DNA of 64,000 bases, taken from Lineus longissimus (lineage: Eukaryota > Nemertea > Pilidiophora > Heteronemertea > Lineidae). A model generated the notes under the pieces. That model saw nothing but the letters and a program-made list of their open reading frames with translations. It ran no database searches and was not told the origin of the DNA. Location: the NCBI RefSeq assembly GCF_910592395.1, contig NC_088311.1, forward strand, positions 13,830,501-13,894,500. Direction: 5' to 3'. Shown here piece by piece: positions 31,221-43,113 of the stretch (position 1 is its first letter; the number at the start of each line of letters is the position of its first letter). The position numbers and the translations under genes are program-made.

Positions 31221-31826
31221 TTTCAGTTGGGATGAACTAAGTTCAGCGGTTTTACAAATATCAATTGTCTTTTAGAGTGTCAGTTTACGTTCCTGAAGCA
31301 GTTTCTTGCGTGTGGAATTATTGAGAATTCCGAGGACAATCCTATCACGGATAAGCGTATCTGACAGGCAGGCACAAAAATTGCATCCTTAAGCACAGCG
31401 AAGTATGCTTCTACCTATTCCCTGTTACTGGTTGCGAGAATTGAATTTGAATCGTTCATACGTTTCATTGACAGAACCGATGATATAATTGTCAAATTTC
31501 ACAATGATACAGTCTAGACTATCAGCAGACTCGCCTTTTGTAGCATCAAAAGTCATTCCATTGAATATTTTGTGTCCTTGAGCACTAATAGCATTTTTAA
31601 AAGTTGCTATCTAGTAGTCTGATAGCCTGTCAAGCTCAGCAACTGTTGCAAAGTTCTCCCACATTTGTTTGTAGACCTTCCAAGTCTTCACAGAAGATTC
31701 CTTATCAGTCTGATCAAGAGCAGCAGGCGGTTGTACCGGCATCATGGGTGCCATTGTTGCAGGCACTGCATGCACTGCACCATGCACAGCGGAAGCAGCA
31801 GTTGAGTCTGGGTCTGGTGGTGCCAT
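31221..31826 (-). pseudogene. Gypsy gag N-terminal part
   Basis: ATG at 31826 opens MAPPDPDSTAASAVHG and an Ala/Pro/Met-rich stretch, then KTWKVYKQMWENFATVAELD, a capsid-like helix that is usual at this place, ending at a stop at 31611. Downstream the capsid continues in other frames (VEAYFAVLKDAIFVPAC near 31400). The frame is broken at least three times before the nucleocapsid. Confidence 0.7.
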
Positions 31827-31891
31827 TTTTCTTGGTCACTTCACCCTTTCACACTTCTAAATGGTTAGACATACCAGGATCCTTCCTTTTT

Positions 31892-31942
31892 AGCTCACCT
31901 CTTAGCAGAGGTGAGCTTATCCCATACCGTGGCGTCCGTCGT

Positions 31943-31989
<47 letters not shown>

Positions 31990-33029
31990 CGTCGTCCGTT
32001 AGCAGGGCACGTTTCGTAACTGTTAGAGCTATTGAGTTGAAACTTGGTACACATGTACCCTTATGTAATGACACCTGGGAGACCAAGTTTCGGTCCGATT
32101 CGTTTCATGGTTTGGCCACCAGGGGGCCAAACGTTAAAAGTGAAAATAAGCAATATCTCCCTTAATAGTAGTCGGGAAATTTTGAAAAAAATATGGTAGG
32201 TACTTCTAGCAAAGGTGCATCATATATCCTCCGGGTTTTTGATTTGACCTCCTTTTCAAGGTCACAGAGGTCAAATGGTGTAAATTGGCCGTTAGGATGT
32301 AACGATGGCACGTTTCTAAACTGCAATGACTATTGATACCAAATTTGGTACACATTTACCCCTTAGTCAGGTGATCTCAGGGACCGAAGTTTGGTCCAAT
32401 ATGATTCACCACTTGACCACCAGGGGGCAAAATCCAAAAACCTTAAAAATGTGATTATTCCTTAACTTCTTGCCCGATTGCCACCAATTTGATATCATGG
32501 ATACATCTAACCACCATACAGTATATGTCACACAGGTTTTTAATTTGACCTTCTTGTCAAGGTCACAGAGGTCAAATGGCGTAAATTCGCCGTCGGGCCG
32601 TAACTATGGCACGTTTCTTAAATGCAATGACTATTGATCACAAATTAAGTACACATGTACCCCTTGGTCAGGTGATCTCAGGTACCGAAGTTTGGTGCGA
32701 TCTGATTTGCCGTTTGGCCTCCAGGGAGGGGGCCAAATCCTAAATTCTTCAAAATGCCATTATTCCTAGTAATGACTTGCCCGATTGGCACCAATTTTAT
32801 ATCATAGGTACATCTAATTCTAACAACCATTCAATGTGTCACCCGGGTCTTCTTTGATTTGACCTACTTTTCAAGGTCACAGAGGTCGAATGTACTGTAA
32901 ATTGGCCATTTTGGGGAAATTGTAATTGCTTGGACCTACATCAAACCTAACACTACATGACACAAGACCATGCTCTTTATCCATCTTTCCTCCACATGAG
33001 GTGAGCACAATGGCCCTGGCCATTTCATT
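31892..33029 (+). mobile_element. Family-1 hairpin-headed element, copy B
   Basis: Begins with the same AGCTCACCTCT/AGAGGTGAGCT palindrome as copy A, has a longer GTC array (12 bases more), three 301-bp core repeats and the same end (GAGGTGAGCACAATGGCC, then a terminal hairpin and TTCATT). Differences from copy A are few. It sits 65 bases upstream of the Gypsy gag ATG, in opposite orientation, so it probably inserted into the 5' leader of that element. The poly-Arg frames across the GTC array are artefacts. Confidence 0.78.
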
Positions 33030-33789
33030 CAATTGATGACTAGTTTTACGGTCGACTGAGATGTGGTGGTCACCGAAAACGTTGAAATGCAACTGTAAAA
33101 CATAAAGAGAAAACATTTTGATTTTGCTTACCAAGTTATATAAGACCAACATACATTGATAAGGTGCGAATGATCAAGAAAATCCATCGATTTGATTTTA
33201 GAGTAACCAGACAAAAGGGAGCAAGTACGTAGCCGTCATCAAACGTTCAATCATACATCCCGCCACAGCATGATCTTCCGCCTTTCCAAGCCTCTTAAAT
33301 CCCCGCTGAGCGTCTTGTGTTGCAACTTGTTACGGAACATTGCCTTATTCACTTAGTAATTCCTACATTGGGATCTCTCGGTATCCTCAGTACCGCCCGA
33401 ACACCTGGTATCATGTGCAAGCCGGCTTCGGAAAACATTGCTTGTAGTATTATGAAACGGCCAGGGGCCACCGTGCTCACCGTATAGATGTTTGGTGGTT
33501 GGGAATTCATCCTGGTTGGGAAACATGCTACATGCGTATTATGTAGTTTAAACTGAAGTGGGTATGACATGTGATGTATCCTTCCTTGGAGTGCCTACCA
33601 TAACAAATTAGAACCCCTCTACCTGTCCGGTAATGGTAAGAATTATGAGATAATGACGTCATTGATATTCTTTATTTCAAGGGTCATTTCATGTACATAA
33701 CTGACATCAATATGTTCTTCAGGAATGGTACTAATACTGTGTATCTCTGCAGGAGATGCATGAATTTCTTTTATCGTAAATCTACACTT
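33030..33789. other. No gene seen
   Basis: Between copy B and the polymerase fragment I found no frame with a known domain, and no LTR for the neighbouring Gypsy element. ATCCTTCCTT occurs both at 31879 and near 33577, but the surrounding sequences do not match. Confidence 0.45.
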
Positions 33790-34510
33790 TAGAATCATAA
33801 GAAGAAATGTAATGAACATGAATATTGTAAGATTAGTTTGCCAGAACCAAATAGTAAATTGTCTCAACTTAAGTTTGAAAAACATTCAATAAAGAATAGA
33901 GTTCCTTTTGTTATCTGTGCAGATTTTGAGTCAATAAACATACCTGTAGTATCAGTAGAGAGTACTAGTAAAACACGTTTTAAACAGAACGCATCAGCAG
34001 TTGGAGTTTATGTTAACTCTGATTATCAATATCTTTACAATAATCAGCATTTAAGTCATAGAGGTTCTGATGTTGTTGATGTGTTCTGTAATTGGCTTAT
34101 CAAAATGGAAGAACAATTCTCTAATCTATTGAACAGTAACTTTCCTCTAATAATAACAGATGAAGACTGTAAGAGATACCACGAAGAAACACAATCATGA
34201 CAATGTTACTACTGCAATGAGTTGCTAGGGTATGATAAGGTCAAGGACCATGATCACTACACTGGTAGTGTTAGAGGTGCTGCTCATAGCTCTTGCAATC
34301 TGAATGAAAAGAAAGCCATGTTCGTTCCAGTGTTTTTTCACAATCTAAGTAATTATGATTCTCACCTATTCATTAAAGATTTAATGACTAAATTACCTCA
34401 AAATAAGAAACTTAAATTACTTGCCGAACAGCAGAACAATACATTTCATTACGGTTCGGGTGTTTTAGATTCTTAGACTCGTACAGATTCCTACAGTCCA
34501 GTTTAGATAA
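33790..34510 (+). pseudogene. Maverick/Polinton-type protein-primed DNA polymerase B, fragment 1 (exonuclease region)
   Basis: The frame carries a Cys/His start (KKKCNEHEYC), then the Exo I motif FVICADFESI (near 33920), the Polinton-type DHDHYTGSVRGAAHSSCN block (near 34250), Exo II HNLSNYDSHLFI (near 34350) and, after a frameshift at about 34460, FRFLDSYRFLQSSLD. One in-frame TGA lies at 34198-34200. The gene is cut by the insertion starting at about 34511 and resumes at about 40184. B-family polymerases of this type copy self-synthesizing transposons. Confidence 0.88.
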
Positions 34511-35179
34511 CACAAGATGCACGCTGGGCGTGGCAAATAACCAGGTTTTCGAAAATTATATGTTTGTTTAGTTTCAATATGGAATAGGAAGGGTTGGGAG
34601 AGTTGAAAAGATGTGCAATATGAAGTAAGAAGTGTTCAGGTTGAAAATGGTTGTGGGAATGATTTTTATGCAGTCAAGAAGAAGAAGTTAATTTCAAAGT
34701 TGTATATGAGAAGTTTTTATTTAGAAATTACAGTACCTTCATGGAGTTAGCATAACTGAAGTTACACAGGCATAGATATGTGATGAAGACTACAAGCATC
34801 TGTATTTAATCATTGATGCATTTTGTGTACTAGTATATTAGAATGTGTGTCATTTCTCAATTATTCATCGAGTCTGAAAACATTGAGAATGAACTGAACT
34901 GAAGTGTAAGTACCTTACTGTAAGTAAATGGTGCATGATGAAGATGGCTGTAGTCTTCATTGCATATGTATGGCTGTATAAGTAGCAAGACTCTCTTGAG
35001 AGTACTAGTATATACCTGAACTAACTAGTGATGAATTGTTGTACCGTGATGCTGATTTCAGCCAGTGAAGATTTCAGTATAAATCCGAGGGGGTGGACAT
35101 CTTCATGTTTATGGAAACAGTGGTGATTAGTGCTTGGAGGCGGCATCCCGTGAATGAACGACTGTTAGTATTTCCAATA

Positions 35180-35656
35180 TCATAAGTTTTTTTTTTTCGG
35201 GTTCAATCCAAGTAGACATGGGAATGCAAAGGCTATGGCCATGATGCCACAAATTGGGTCACTTGATTGTTGCATCACATCAACATATTCCACATTATCA
35301 TTGTTTATCTGGTTGTAGACAAGGCATAACTGGAGGAATGTTTGTTGCAAATGTTCCGAGGACATTAAAGAATCGTAGATGTAAATTCTTTTAGACGTAG
35401 AATGATAGTATGATGTACTCCAATGGTTTTTTAGAGGATGGATTAATATTGAGTCCTTGTCTACTGGTATTGGTGGTGGACGTTTGTTTGAATCTTCACT
35501 TTGAGATAGAAAGTGCAACTCTGCTGGAGAATAGTAACCGATATGTCCTTCGTATTTGAGGCGATTTGCATAAAGATGCATAAGGTTCATGGCTGCCATG
35601 ATGACATCATCAGTGATATCAGTGTTGCCTACAAAATATTCAACTTTCTTGTAGTT
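35180..35656 (-). CDS. Exon of an Ulp1/C48-like cysteine protease
   Basis: The last 140 or so codons have the catalytic order His-Asp-Gln-Cys: LKNHWSTSYYH (His), KRIYIYDSLMS (Asp), VDVMQQSSDPICGIMAIAFA (Gln and Cys). The frame is open upstream to a strong 3' splice site: a polypyrimidine run and CAG just above 35656 precede NYKKVEYFVGNTDITDD. So this is a terminal exon of a spliced gene, ending at a TAA near 35180 after a Lys-rich tail. Such proteases process SUMO-like proteins in hosts and are also carried by some transposons. Its other exons are not visible here; the element enclosing it may have captured it. Confidence 0.75.
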   Translation of the reverse strand, partial: NYKKVEYFVGNTDITDDVIMAAMNLMHLYANRLKYEGHIGYYSPAELHFLSQSEDSNKRPPPIPVDKDSILIHPLKNHWSTSYYHSTSKRIYIYDSLMSSEHLQQTFLQLCLVYNQINNDNVEYVDVMQQSSDPICGIMAIAFAFPCLLGLNPKKKNL

Positions 35657-36019
35657 CTGGAAAGAAAAAAGAAATTGTACAATGGATTTGATGAAGGTGT
35701 GTGCGAGGTCAGGGATGATAGTGAATTGTCTTGGAAAAAATGGTTGACAGTGCTATTGGTGGAAGAGGAGTTGAGGAAGTGATGGTTGGAAAAAAAGGAC
35801 TTTAAGCTGTCATCTATATCATCATCTCATTTTTGTGTTTAAAGATGAAGTTGAGAATGAAATATTGTAAGGATGAGACATGTCATAGTTACGATTTGAA
35901 ATGAATGAACTGACCTGTCTCTTTTCAGCTATATAAATGGCATGACGGTGTGCTTTCATAGTATTTGATGTTTTCTTCAGTTTTGGCATGATTATATATC
36001 TAAAGAAAGGAGTTAAAGT

Positions 36020-36810
36020 GTACCAATATCTATTGCTGTGCCCAAGGGCCATGGATTCTAACATGACTGGGACAAGAAACAATAAAAAATATCATTGGTA
36101 TGGCCTTATCTGCTATGGTAGGGACAAGAAACCAATATCCATTGATGTGACCAAAGGACTAATGGATTCTAACTGACTGGGACAAGAAACAATAAAAAAC
36201 ATTCATTGGTATGGCCTTATGTGCAATGGTAAGGACAAGACACCAGTATCTATTGCTGTGCCCAAGGGCCATGGATTCTAATATGACTGGGACAAGAAAC
36301 AATAAAAAATATCATTGGTATGGCCTTATCTGCTGTGGTGGGGACAAGAAACCAATATCCATTGATGTGACCAAAGGACTAATGGATTCTAACTGACTGG
36401 GACAAGAAACAATAAAACACATTCATTGGTATGGCCTTATGTGCAATGGTAAGGACAAGCCACCAATATCTATTGCTGTGCCCAAGGGCCATGGATTCTA
36501 ACATGACTGGGACAAAAAAACAATAAATATTATATCATTGGTATGGCCTTATCTGCTATGCTAGGGACGAGAAACCAATATCCATTGATGTGACCAAAGG
36601 ACTAATGGATTCTAACTGACTGGAACAAGAAACAATAAAAAACATTCATTGGTATGGCCTTATGTGCAATGGTAAGAACAAGACACCAATATATATTGCT
36701 GTGCCCAAGGGCCATGGATTCTAACATGACTGGGACAAGAAATAATAAAAAATATCATTGGTATGGCCTTGTAACTGACTGTGACAAGAAACATTGAAAA
36801 AAGTCATTGG
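36020..36810 (+). repeat. Dimeric tandem repeat, 220-bp unit made of two ~110-bp halves
   Basis: CATGGATTCTAA recurs at 36051, 36271, 36491 and 36714. Within each 220-bp unit two related halves (GACTGGGACAAGAAACAATAAA and ...CATTGGTATGGCCTTAT...) alternate, so the array is a dimer of a dimer. About 3.4 copies. No coding role is likely. Confidence 0.95.
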
Positions 36811-37599
36811 TATGGCCTTTATATGATGTCCAGATTTAATCCATATCTTACTTTTATTCGTGTGAAAATAGGTGCTAACGGAACAGTAAAAACAAAGAAC
36901 GGGTAGGCCTACCATACGATCTCGGTTCAAGCCGGCAACTGTCTTCCTACATGAATGAGTAGCGTGACCAAATAAGGAATCCCATTGACAACATTTTTAC
37001 CCGGGCTTTTATTTCATTGGTTTAAAGAAGTATGACGCATAAATTATTCGTCGAGACCCGTTAAAAGCGTTCTACAACTCTGGATCGGCGGCGTCAATTT
37101 AAGCCGCGATTTCTATGAAATCTGACACTTCTGGGAACTGAGAAGACATGAACTTAAGACCCATCTCGCCCCCACCTCCCCCCACCCCCTAGATTTTAAA
37201 TTGCAGATCTGCACAAGTCTCAGGACCCAAGTTTTGACCACCTAAAAAGCCGGAATGCAACTACGCAGTTGAGTTACCGTACGTCGTTAGACCAAGCTGC
37301 ATTTTGGATCATCTTTCAACGATCGTCGACAAACTATTTCTCAAATCAATCTCAATCAATTGAACAATCCAAGCCTTCCCTAATGTTTCATCAATACCTG
37401 CAATAACACAGGCAGCCAAAATCGCCCATGAAGTTGTGAATTCGATGAGAACTTACCTCTTGTATCTGCGTATAATAGCTAGACACGAAGCGTTCTCCGG
37501 CACTGTCTCCTTGCTTCTGAACTGCGCAGACTCCGAGACGTGACGTTGGCTTCACGTGGGACTGCACGTGGGATAACTCGCGCAAAATTTAAAATGCCC
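36811..37599. other. No gene seen
   Basis: AT- to mid-GC sequence between the satellite and the core repeats of the family-2 element. The frame 37391-37585 on the minus strand has no known domain. Confidence 0.45.
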
Positions 37600-37895
37600 C
37601 CCGATGGGGTGCTCACTAAATTGCGTTAGTAACACCACCTGGTGCAAAATTCATGAACTACGCTTATTGATAATGAAAGAGAAAGCTTTGCTCTCTATGA
37701 TCAGATTTGTTTCATGATCCCCAACTTAAAGAATTGGGAGAAATCAGCTTCTGGAACAGTTTTTGGAAAATTTCGCTCTGTGCCACCTAGTGGCCAAACT
37801 GCTCATCCTGCGGAACCCACACTTGGTCTGTTCAGGAGTTCTAAAGGGTGTCAATGGCTAAAAGGGAAAATCAAAAGAAAATCTCCAGTCGTTTC

Positions 37896-37910
37896 AAAGT
37901 TATCAGTGAG
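37896..37910. repeat. Left 15-bp target-site duplication of the Tx1/L1-like LINE
   Basis: AAAGTTATCAGTGAG is repeated at 39731-39745 just after the A-rich tail. It is the standard signature of target-primed reverse transcription. Confidence 0.9.
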
Positions 37911-39730
37911 CAAAAACAGTTGCTATAAAATTAGGAGATGATGGGACCTTTTATAATCAAGGAGCAGGGAAAGATTTAGTTTGGCAACATAAGGGAAAGT
38001 TCACACTGTTAGGCATTGACTTCAACTTGGATGAGGAAGATATTACAAGAGGTAACTATCTGAAGAAAATGCCAAGCTTTAAAAAATACCCTCAACATAT
38101 GGACATCAAGAAACCTTACAATCTTTGGGAAAACTACCATCATAAAATCTCTAGCACTACCAAAAATAGTTCATCTTTTTACTGCTCTTCCAAACCCCCC
38201 AGAAAATATTCTCAAAGAACTACAAAACGCCTGCTTTCATTTCATATGGGGTAACACGGACAAAATCAAGCGCACAGTCATGTATAACAAACCAGAAGAA
38301 GGAGGGCTAAAGATCCCACACATAGAAACTTTCTGCAAAAGCCTTAAAATAACATGGATAAAACGGATCCTAAATGACTTAGACTTCGATGACTGGAAAA
38401 TACTTCTCAATACCTATACCGAAAAATATGGAGGTAATTATATTTGGCTTGCAAAGGAGGAAAAACCATCTTTCTACGAACATCTAAACCCTTTTTGGAA
38501 AGATGTGTTTCGGGCTTGGTATGAGTTAAAATTCCAAAATAGATTAGAAGAGGAAGATCCAAGAAATGAACCATTATTCTACAACTGCAAGATAAAAATA
38601 GGAAGAAACTCATTTTTCATCAAAGAATGGTATCAAAGAGGAATAACACACATAAATGACATAATTGACAATCAGGGAAACTTCAAAACATGGAATGACA
38701 TAAAAACCACAGTTGGCGACTGAAGTAACTTCCTACAGTATATAGGATTAAAAAGGGCAGTACCCAAAACCTGGAAAGACAAACTAAAAGGCAAAAATTA
38801 GGAACGATACAAGATCAACTACTAAAAAAAATACAGAATACCCCAAAACCAAACAGGTTCACCTACTCAAAAATGATAGAGAAGACAACCATCAAAGCTA
38901 TCAGCACACAGAACAAATGGAAGGAAAAATTAGGGGAAACTACAGATGAAGAGGCTTGGAACAAACTCTACACCATACCATCAACATGCACCAAAGATAC
39001 CAGACTAAGAGCCCTACAATTTAAAATCCTACACCGAATTATTCCAACAAATATATTCCTATACCAAGCAAAACTTGCAAATACAACAAACTGCTCCTTT
39101 TGCACAATATACACTGAAACTATAGAACATTTATTCTGGGACTGTCAAAAATCTAAAAATATATGGCTTCAAATGGGAGATTTCTTAAAACAAAAACAAA
39201 TAACTTACAACTTCAATAAAACCAATGTTCTGCTGGGAGATATAAAGGGGTCATGTCTTATTGAACAGCTAAAATTAATCATAAAAGAATTCATTTACAC
39301 ATCAAAACTTAAGGAAGAGGACTTAAATTTTAAAAAACTACAAAACATCATCAAATACAAAGCTAATATAGAAAAGAATTACACAAACCCCAATGAACAT
39401 TACCAAAAATGGAAAAATATCGTTTAAACAAATAGAGCCCAACCCCTTACAATCAAAAAAAAAAACAACAAACAAACATGTTCCATGCACCTGCACCTCT
39501 GCACATGCACCAATAGTGCACTTTTATATTTCAAAACTTTCCCTATGTATAATTAAGGACTTTAAAGAATACTAACAATCCTTTACCCTTTCCATACTCG
39601 GCCTCCACAAAAAGGTTGTTTTTTTTCCGTGAAATGTAAATATAGAAAAAAAGAAAAATGTATAATGTAAAATTTAAAATGTAAAAAAAGAAAGTACTAG
39701 GGAAATAAAAATATATATTACAAAAAAAAA
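37911..39730 (+). mobile_element. 5'-truncated Tx1/L1-like LINE with A-rich tail
   Basis: The 1820-bp insert lies between 15-bp duplications. It encodes only the C-terminal part of ORF2. It begins just past the RT catalytic box (KFTLLGIDFNLDEEDITRGN), then KSLALPKIVHLF, FHFIWGNTDKIKRTV (near 38250), KPEEGGLKIPHIETF, and ends with the zinc motif CSFCTIYTETIEHLFWDC (near 39100), a zf-RVT-type C2HC finger. Stop at 39427, then an A-rich 3' region to 39730. Small frameshifts divide it into three frames. The truncation point is typical for L1-like insertions. Confidence 0.92.
37925..39427 (+). pseudogene. LINE ORF2 C-terminal domain (connection and zinc finger)
   Basis: Three open stretches in shifting frames: about 37925-38090, 38280-38723 and 38873-39427. 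They encode the downstream RT thumb and connection and the C-terminal CX2C...HX4C finger. The catalytic residues of RT and the endonuclease are absent because of 5' truncation, so it never coded for a functional protein in this copy. Confidence 0.88.
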
Positions 39731-39745
39731 AAAGTTATCAGTGAG

Positions 39746-40145
39746 ACGAGAATCAATACGAGTTTTTCATAACACGCCACCTATAGGATTAAAAAATTGA
39801 TGAAATAAAAAAATTGTGTGATATATCGTGTGCCATCACCTGTAAAGCCTACCATAAAAATCTGGTGAGAAACCCACCCTTACAAAGAACTTATGGTAGA
39901 TTTTGTTTTTTCACAAAGCGCCCTCTGGTGGCTAAACCATGAATCAAATCGAGTTGGATTTCGAAAGGAACCAACGTCTACTTACCAGCAGTATACAAAA
40001 AAAGATTCAACAGAAAATCTCCAGTCGTTTTAAAGTAATCAGTGTCACAAGAGAACAGCAACCGCCCGACCGCCCAACCGCCAGACCGCCCGACCGCCTG
40101 ACCGCCCGACCACCCGACCGCCCGACCGCCCGGCACTTTCGGTAA
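39746..40145 (-). repeat. Head-proximal core and GC-rich array of family-2 element
   Basis: Between about 40065 and 40135 the plus strand is a run of GACCGCCC/AACCGCC units (imperfect). It corresponds in place to the GTC array of family 1. Pro/Arg frames through it are artefacts. Confidence 0.7.
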
Positions 40146-40186
40146 TTTAATAACCAGGTATTTCTTCGAAAACCTGGTTAATAACA
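40146..40186. repeat. Head hairpin of family-2 element
   Basis: AATAACCAGGT and ACCTGGTTA flank ATTTCTTCGAAA and pair as a stem. The same head sequence appears inverted at 34528-34547. Confidence 0.8.
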
Positions 40187-41089
40187 AAATCAATTGTAGA
40201 CGATGACTCCAAAATTATAAGACAGATGTTCCCCGATACTGCAGACTTCAAACTATTGAGGAAGAAAGGATCAGTTCCTTATTCATTTTACACGTCTGAT
40301 GAAAGCTACAATGTAACCTACCTAGATAAGTCTATGTTCTTTGATGAATTAAAGAATGAAATGGCATCTGATTCTGCCTATGATGAAGTTAAAGCCATAT
40401 GGGTTAATTTTAACCTAAGAAATCATGGAGAATTCATTGACCTTTACCTAAAAACTGATGTGTCACTTTTAGCTGATTTATTTGAGATGTTCAGGTAAGT
40501 AAATTTAAACTACTTTCAGATTGATCCATGTCACTGTTAATCAGCACCAGGTCTTACATGGCAAGCTGGTTTGAAACACACAGGAATAAACCTAGAACTT
40601 CTAACAGATAGCAACATTTTACTTACATTTGAAAAGGCAATAATAGGTGGAATTTCAGGTGTTATGGGAACAAGACATGTTAAGGCCGATGATAACCACA
40701 AACTCCTGTACATTGGTGCTAATAACCTTTACGGTTGGGCTATGATAGAACCTCAACCGTAGTTTTGATATGACAATTATTGATTCAACAGATGATGATA
40801 ACCTCTATTTAAGATGGATTATGTCAATACCTAAGGATTGTGATGTAGGCTATTTCTTTGCGGTAGACTTGACTTATCCACAAAACATCAAATTCAAGTC
40901 GAGGAATTTTCCATTCTGTCCCAAGTCTCTGCATTGAAGATTATGAACTCAGCCCTTACATGAAAGAGTTACTGGTGATGATAAAAGATCAAATGTAGAG
41001 AAACTGATACTGACATAAAAGGATAAGACCAACTACATAGTGCATTTCAGGATGCTACAGTTTTACCTCAAGCACGGAATGGTACTTAA
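40184..41089 (+). pseudogene. Maverick/Polinton-type DNA polymerase B, fragment 2 (palm)
   Basis: Resumes as KSIVDDDSKIIRQMFPDT, then KGSVPYSFYTSDESYN, FIDLYLKTDVSLLADLFEMF (Exo III-type YxxxD region, near 40470), a stop and short gap, then GLKHTGINLELLTD, GGISGVMGTRH and YIGANNLYGWAM (near 40720). The last is polymerase motif A; homologues have Asp where this copy has Gly (YIG instead of YLD). It ends HFRMLQFYLKHGMVLK at 41089, in the target site of the TTAA element. Several stops break it. Loss of the motif-A Asp would remove catalysis. Confidence 0.85.
41086..41089. repeat. Left TTAA target copy
   Basis: TTAA here and at 61383-61386 border the 20.3-kb insertion; the flanking polymerase codons join across one TTAA without loss of frame. 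Confidence 0.85.
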
Positions 41090-41489
41090 GGCCAGAGACC
41101 TCTATTAGCCAGCGTGTACATTCTGTGTACATTATAATGAATATAGGTTGGTGAAAAAAGTACACCAAGGGTGCTTTAATTCCCACCAAATTCTATATGT
41201 GTTATGAAGAGGCTTTTATCAAAATAATAGTAAAAATTCAAAACATTCCAATACCGATTGCCTGAGAAAAATTGATTTGTGTACAGCATTGCCATGAAAT
41301 CGTCACAAATCGTCATCAAAAAGTATATCCCCATTATGACCTGGCTCTGTAGATTAAATATCCACCAAAGATTGAAGAATAAATCAACTTTCACCCATCA
41401 CAGTCATGTATTTACCACAGCTTCACAGTTCAGTACAGACTATGTGTCAGTGCCACACTTCCGCCTGTGGATGAATACATGTCTCTGCC
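41090..41489 (+). mobile_element. TTAA-type MITE, left copy
   Basis: Starts GGCCAGAGACCTCTATTA and ends ATGTCTCTGCCC. Its ends form an imperfect inverted repeat (GGCCAGAGAC versus GGGCAGATAC). A ~70-base block present in the right copy is deleted here. It is followed by TAGT, not TTAA. TTAA target use is characteristic of piggyBac-like elements. Confidence 0.75.
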
Positions 41490-43113
41490 CTAGTGAAGAG
41501 CCAGTTTTGACCCCAGTTCAGTATTTCTGCCATTTCCAGATTCCCCTAGATGTTCACAACAGTCTGCAACAGAAAGTTTTAAATAATATTGACTTTTAAA
41601 GAAATTTGAGGAGTTCATCTTCTCAAAGCTATATCTGAATGTGCCACGCCCACCTTTTAATTCTGAAGCTAAACTTAACTCAAGAGCTAATAGTTTTGTC
41701 AAATATGACTTAATACTATGGAGCGCTGTTTGTTTTATACAAGGAATATATATGTAATCACAAATAACAATATATTGGCACATGTCATCATTGGCTCTGG
41801 CACCCAATGCCCCAAGGGTATGCACTTATACTCTGTGAATGCGTTGAAATCCAACAAGTATGTCGATTCATTAAAAAGAGAGAAAAAATGTTCACATGCT
41901 TTGTTATGAATCCACCTCAACAGATAATAGATGTTAATTTGGTCACATTCTCAATAAGGAGGTATCGTGCCGATAGGCCTACAGCCTTGTCCTTGAAGAG
42001 TGATATGATGCATCAGTGCCTCAATGAGATTGCGAAGCAAACTGTGACAGGACTCGGGTCTTGCAGGATACTGCAACCAGTAAAAGAGTCTGAAATAAAA
42101 TGACTAATTCTGAATCTGACTGCATGTAAGGCCCTACATCAACTAATAGTACAGTTCATAGGCATGAAGTAGGCCTATATCACATACAACACTTAGTGGA
42201 TAGGCCTACACAGTACATATCAGTTTCGATTTTTGGATTTCTGTTCAATAGCATGGAATGAGTAATGCAAATCAGCAAAGGGTTAAAATGTATGATTATT
42301 AATTTAAAACTGATTCAAAAACATGCAAAAGAAGTGTAAACAATGTGAAGGGTCGAGAAAATAAGACATAATCTGTCTACATTTAAAGTCTCCATGACAG
42401 CCAGACCCCGTTAGCAAAAGATGAGCAAAATAGGTGGAATGCCTTTCAGCTGGATGTTGGTCAGATAAGCTGATTGATTGCACTCAAAGGCCTTCCTCCT
42501 AGACATCTGATATTGCACTACAGACACCACCTGCTGTGTTAGGTTTACCTGTCTTACTATGTTCATAACACTTTGTGCAATATGGGTATGTGGATTAGTG
42601 GATTAGATCGAATGCACTCAATGTGTTGCTGAATTCGTGCCATGAATTGTTACATAATGTTATATAATGATGAGTCATGGATTGGTCAAGGAACAGTTGC
42701 TATATATCTTCAATGATTTTGATGCAGAGAAGCAGTGTATGCTTATGCATTGGTTTCTATCTGATGTCCATGAGATTTCGTTCAAATATTGTAAGCTGAG
42801 GCAGAGATGATGAAACAAGTATTCATCATCAAATTCATGAAGGGGTCTGTCATGAAAGAACTGAAAACCTGATAGTGATAGTGACTTCAAGGTGACCGAG
42901 GATGACTATCATAAGGCCAGAATTCTCACTCCCGTCTACCCCTGCCCCTGGCGTTCTACCCACTTTCAACTCTCAGGAGTCACATTTTCATCCACAAACC
43001 CTTGGCAAATTTGAAGCAATATTTCTGTTTGTCACTGTTACAATACACCTTGGGATTTCACCCCTGACCATAAAATTCCTAGGCCAAGGTCTGCATGGTC
43101 TGTGTGTCAACAG
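41490..43113. other. No gene recognised
   Basis: A 99-codon frame on the plus strand (41807-42103) is open but has no domain I know. The rest is AT-rich. The final nine bases (TGTCAACAG, 43105-43113) are the left target duplication of the next element. Confidence 0.45.

Larger units (their letters stand above)
28058..31887 (-). mobile_element. Second Gypsy-type element (K02A2.6/Mag-like), decayed
   Basis: From 31826 down: gag with zinc knuckle, protease, RT, RNase H, integrase and a terminal TRSGRAVKKPARYN-type tail at about 28080. This order and the short LDLASGYW / IADD / SDHKPLEVI motifs fit the clade usually annotated as K02A2.6-like. The BEL element was inserted just past the pol end. 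On the other side a family-1 element (31892-33029) lies 65 bases upstream of the gag ATG. No LTR was recognised at either end. Frameshifts and a deletion in RT have killed it. Confidence 0.85.
37600..40060 (-). repeat. Core repeats of the family-2 element, 301-bp period (split by a LINE)
   Basis: GAAAATCTCCAGTCGTTT occurs at 37877 and 40013. The distance is 2136 bases; subtracting the LINE (1820) and its 15-base target duplication leaves 301. On the minus strand the units contain TGATTCATGGTTTAGCCACC and TTTTTATGGTAGGC...GATATATCACAC, clearly related to the family-1 core. Confidence 0.75.
34511..40183 (-). mobile_element. Family-2 hairpin-headed element (AACCAGGT head) carrying a gene fragment
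   Basis: It separates two polymerase pieces whose reading resumes cleanly (SLDN before, KSIVDDDSKII after). On the minus strand it starts at about 40183 with TAACCAGGTTTTCGAA paired to ACCTGGTT (a hairpin), then a GC-rich array of CGGGCGGT-type units (about 40065-40135), then core repeats with a 301-base period after removing a nested LINE. Its far end (34511-34547) has the head in inverted form (TTCGAAAACCTGGTTATT) followed by a short hairpin CACGC/GCGTG. That is the same plan as family 1, with different head sequence. Inside are an Ulp1-like exon, a dimeric satellite and the LINE at 37911-39730. That all of this is one element is inference from the two matching ends. Confidence 0.6.

Noticed and set aside
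40062-40137. Proline/arginine-rich protein
   Set aside because: Translation of the GC-rich array of the family-2 element.
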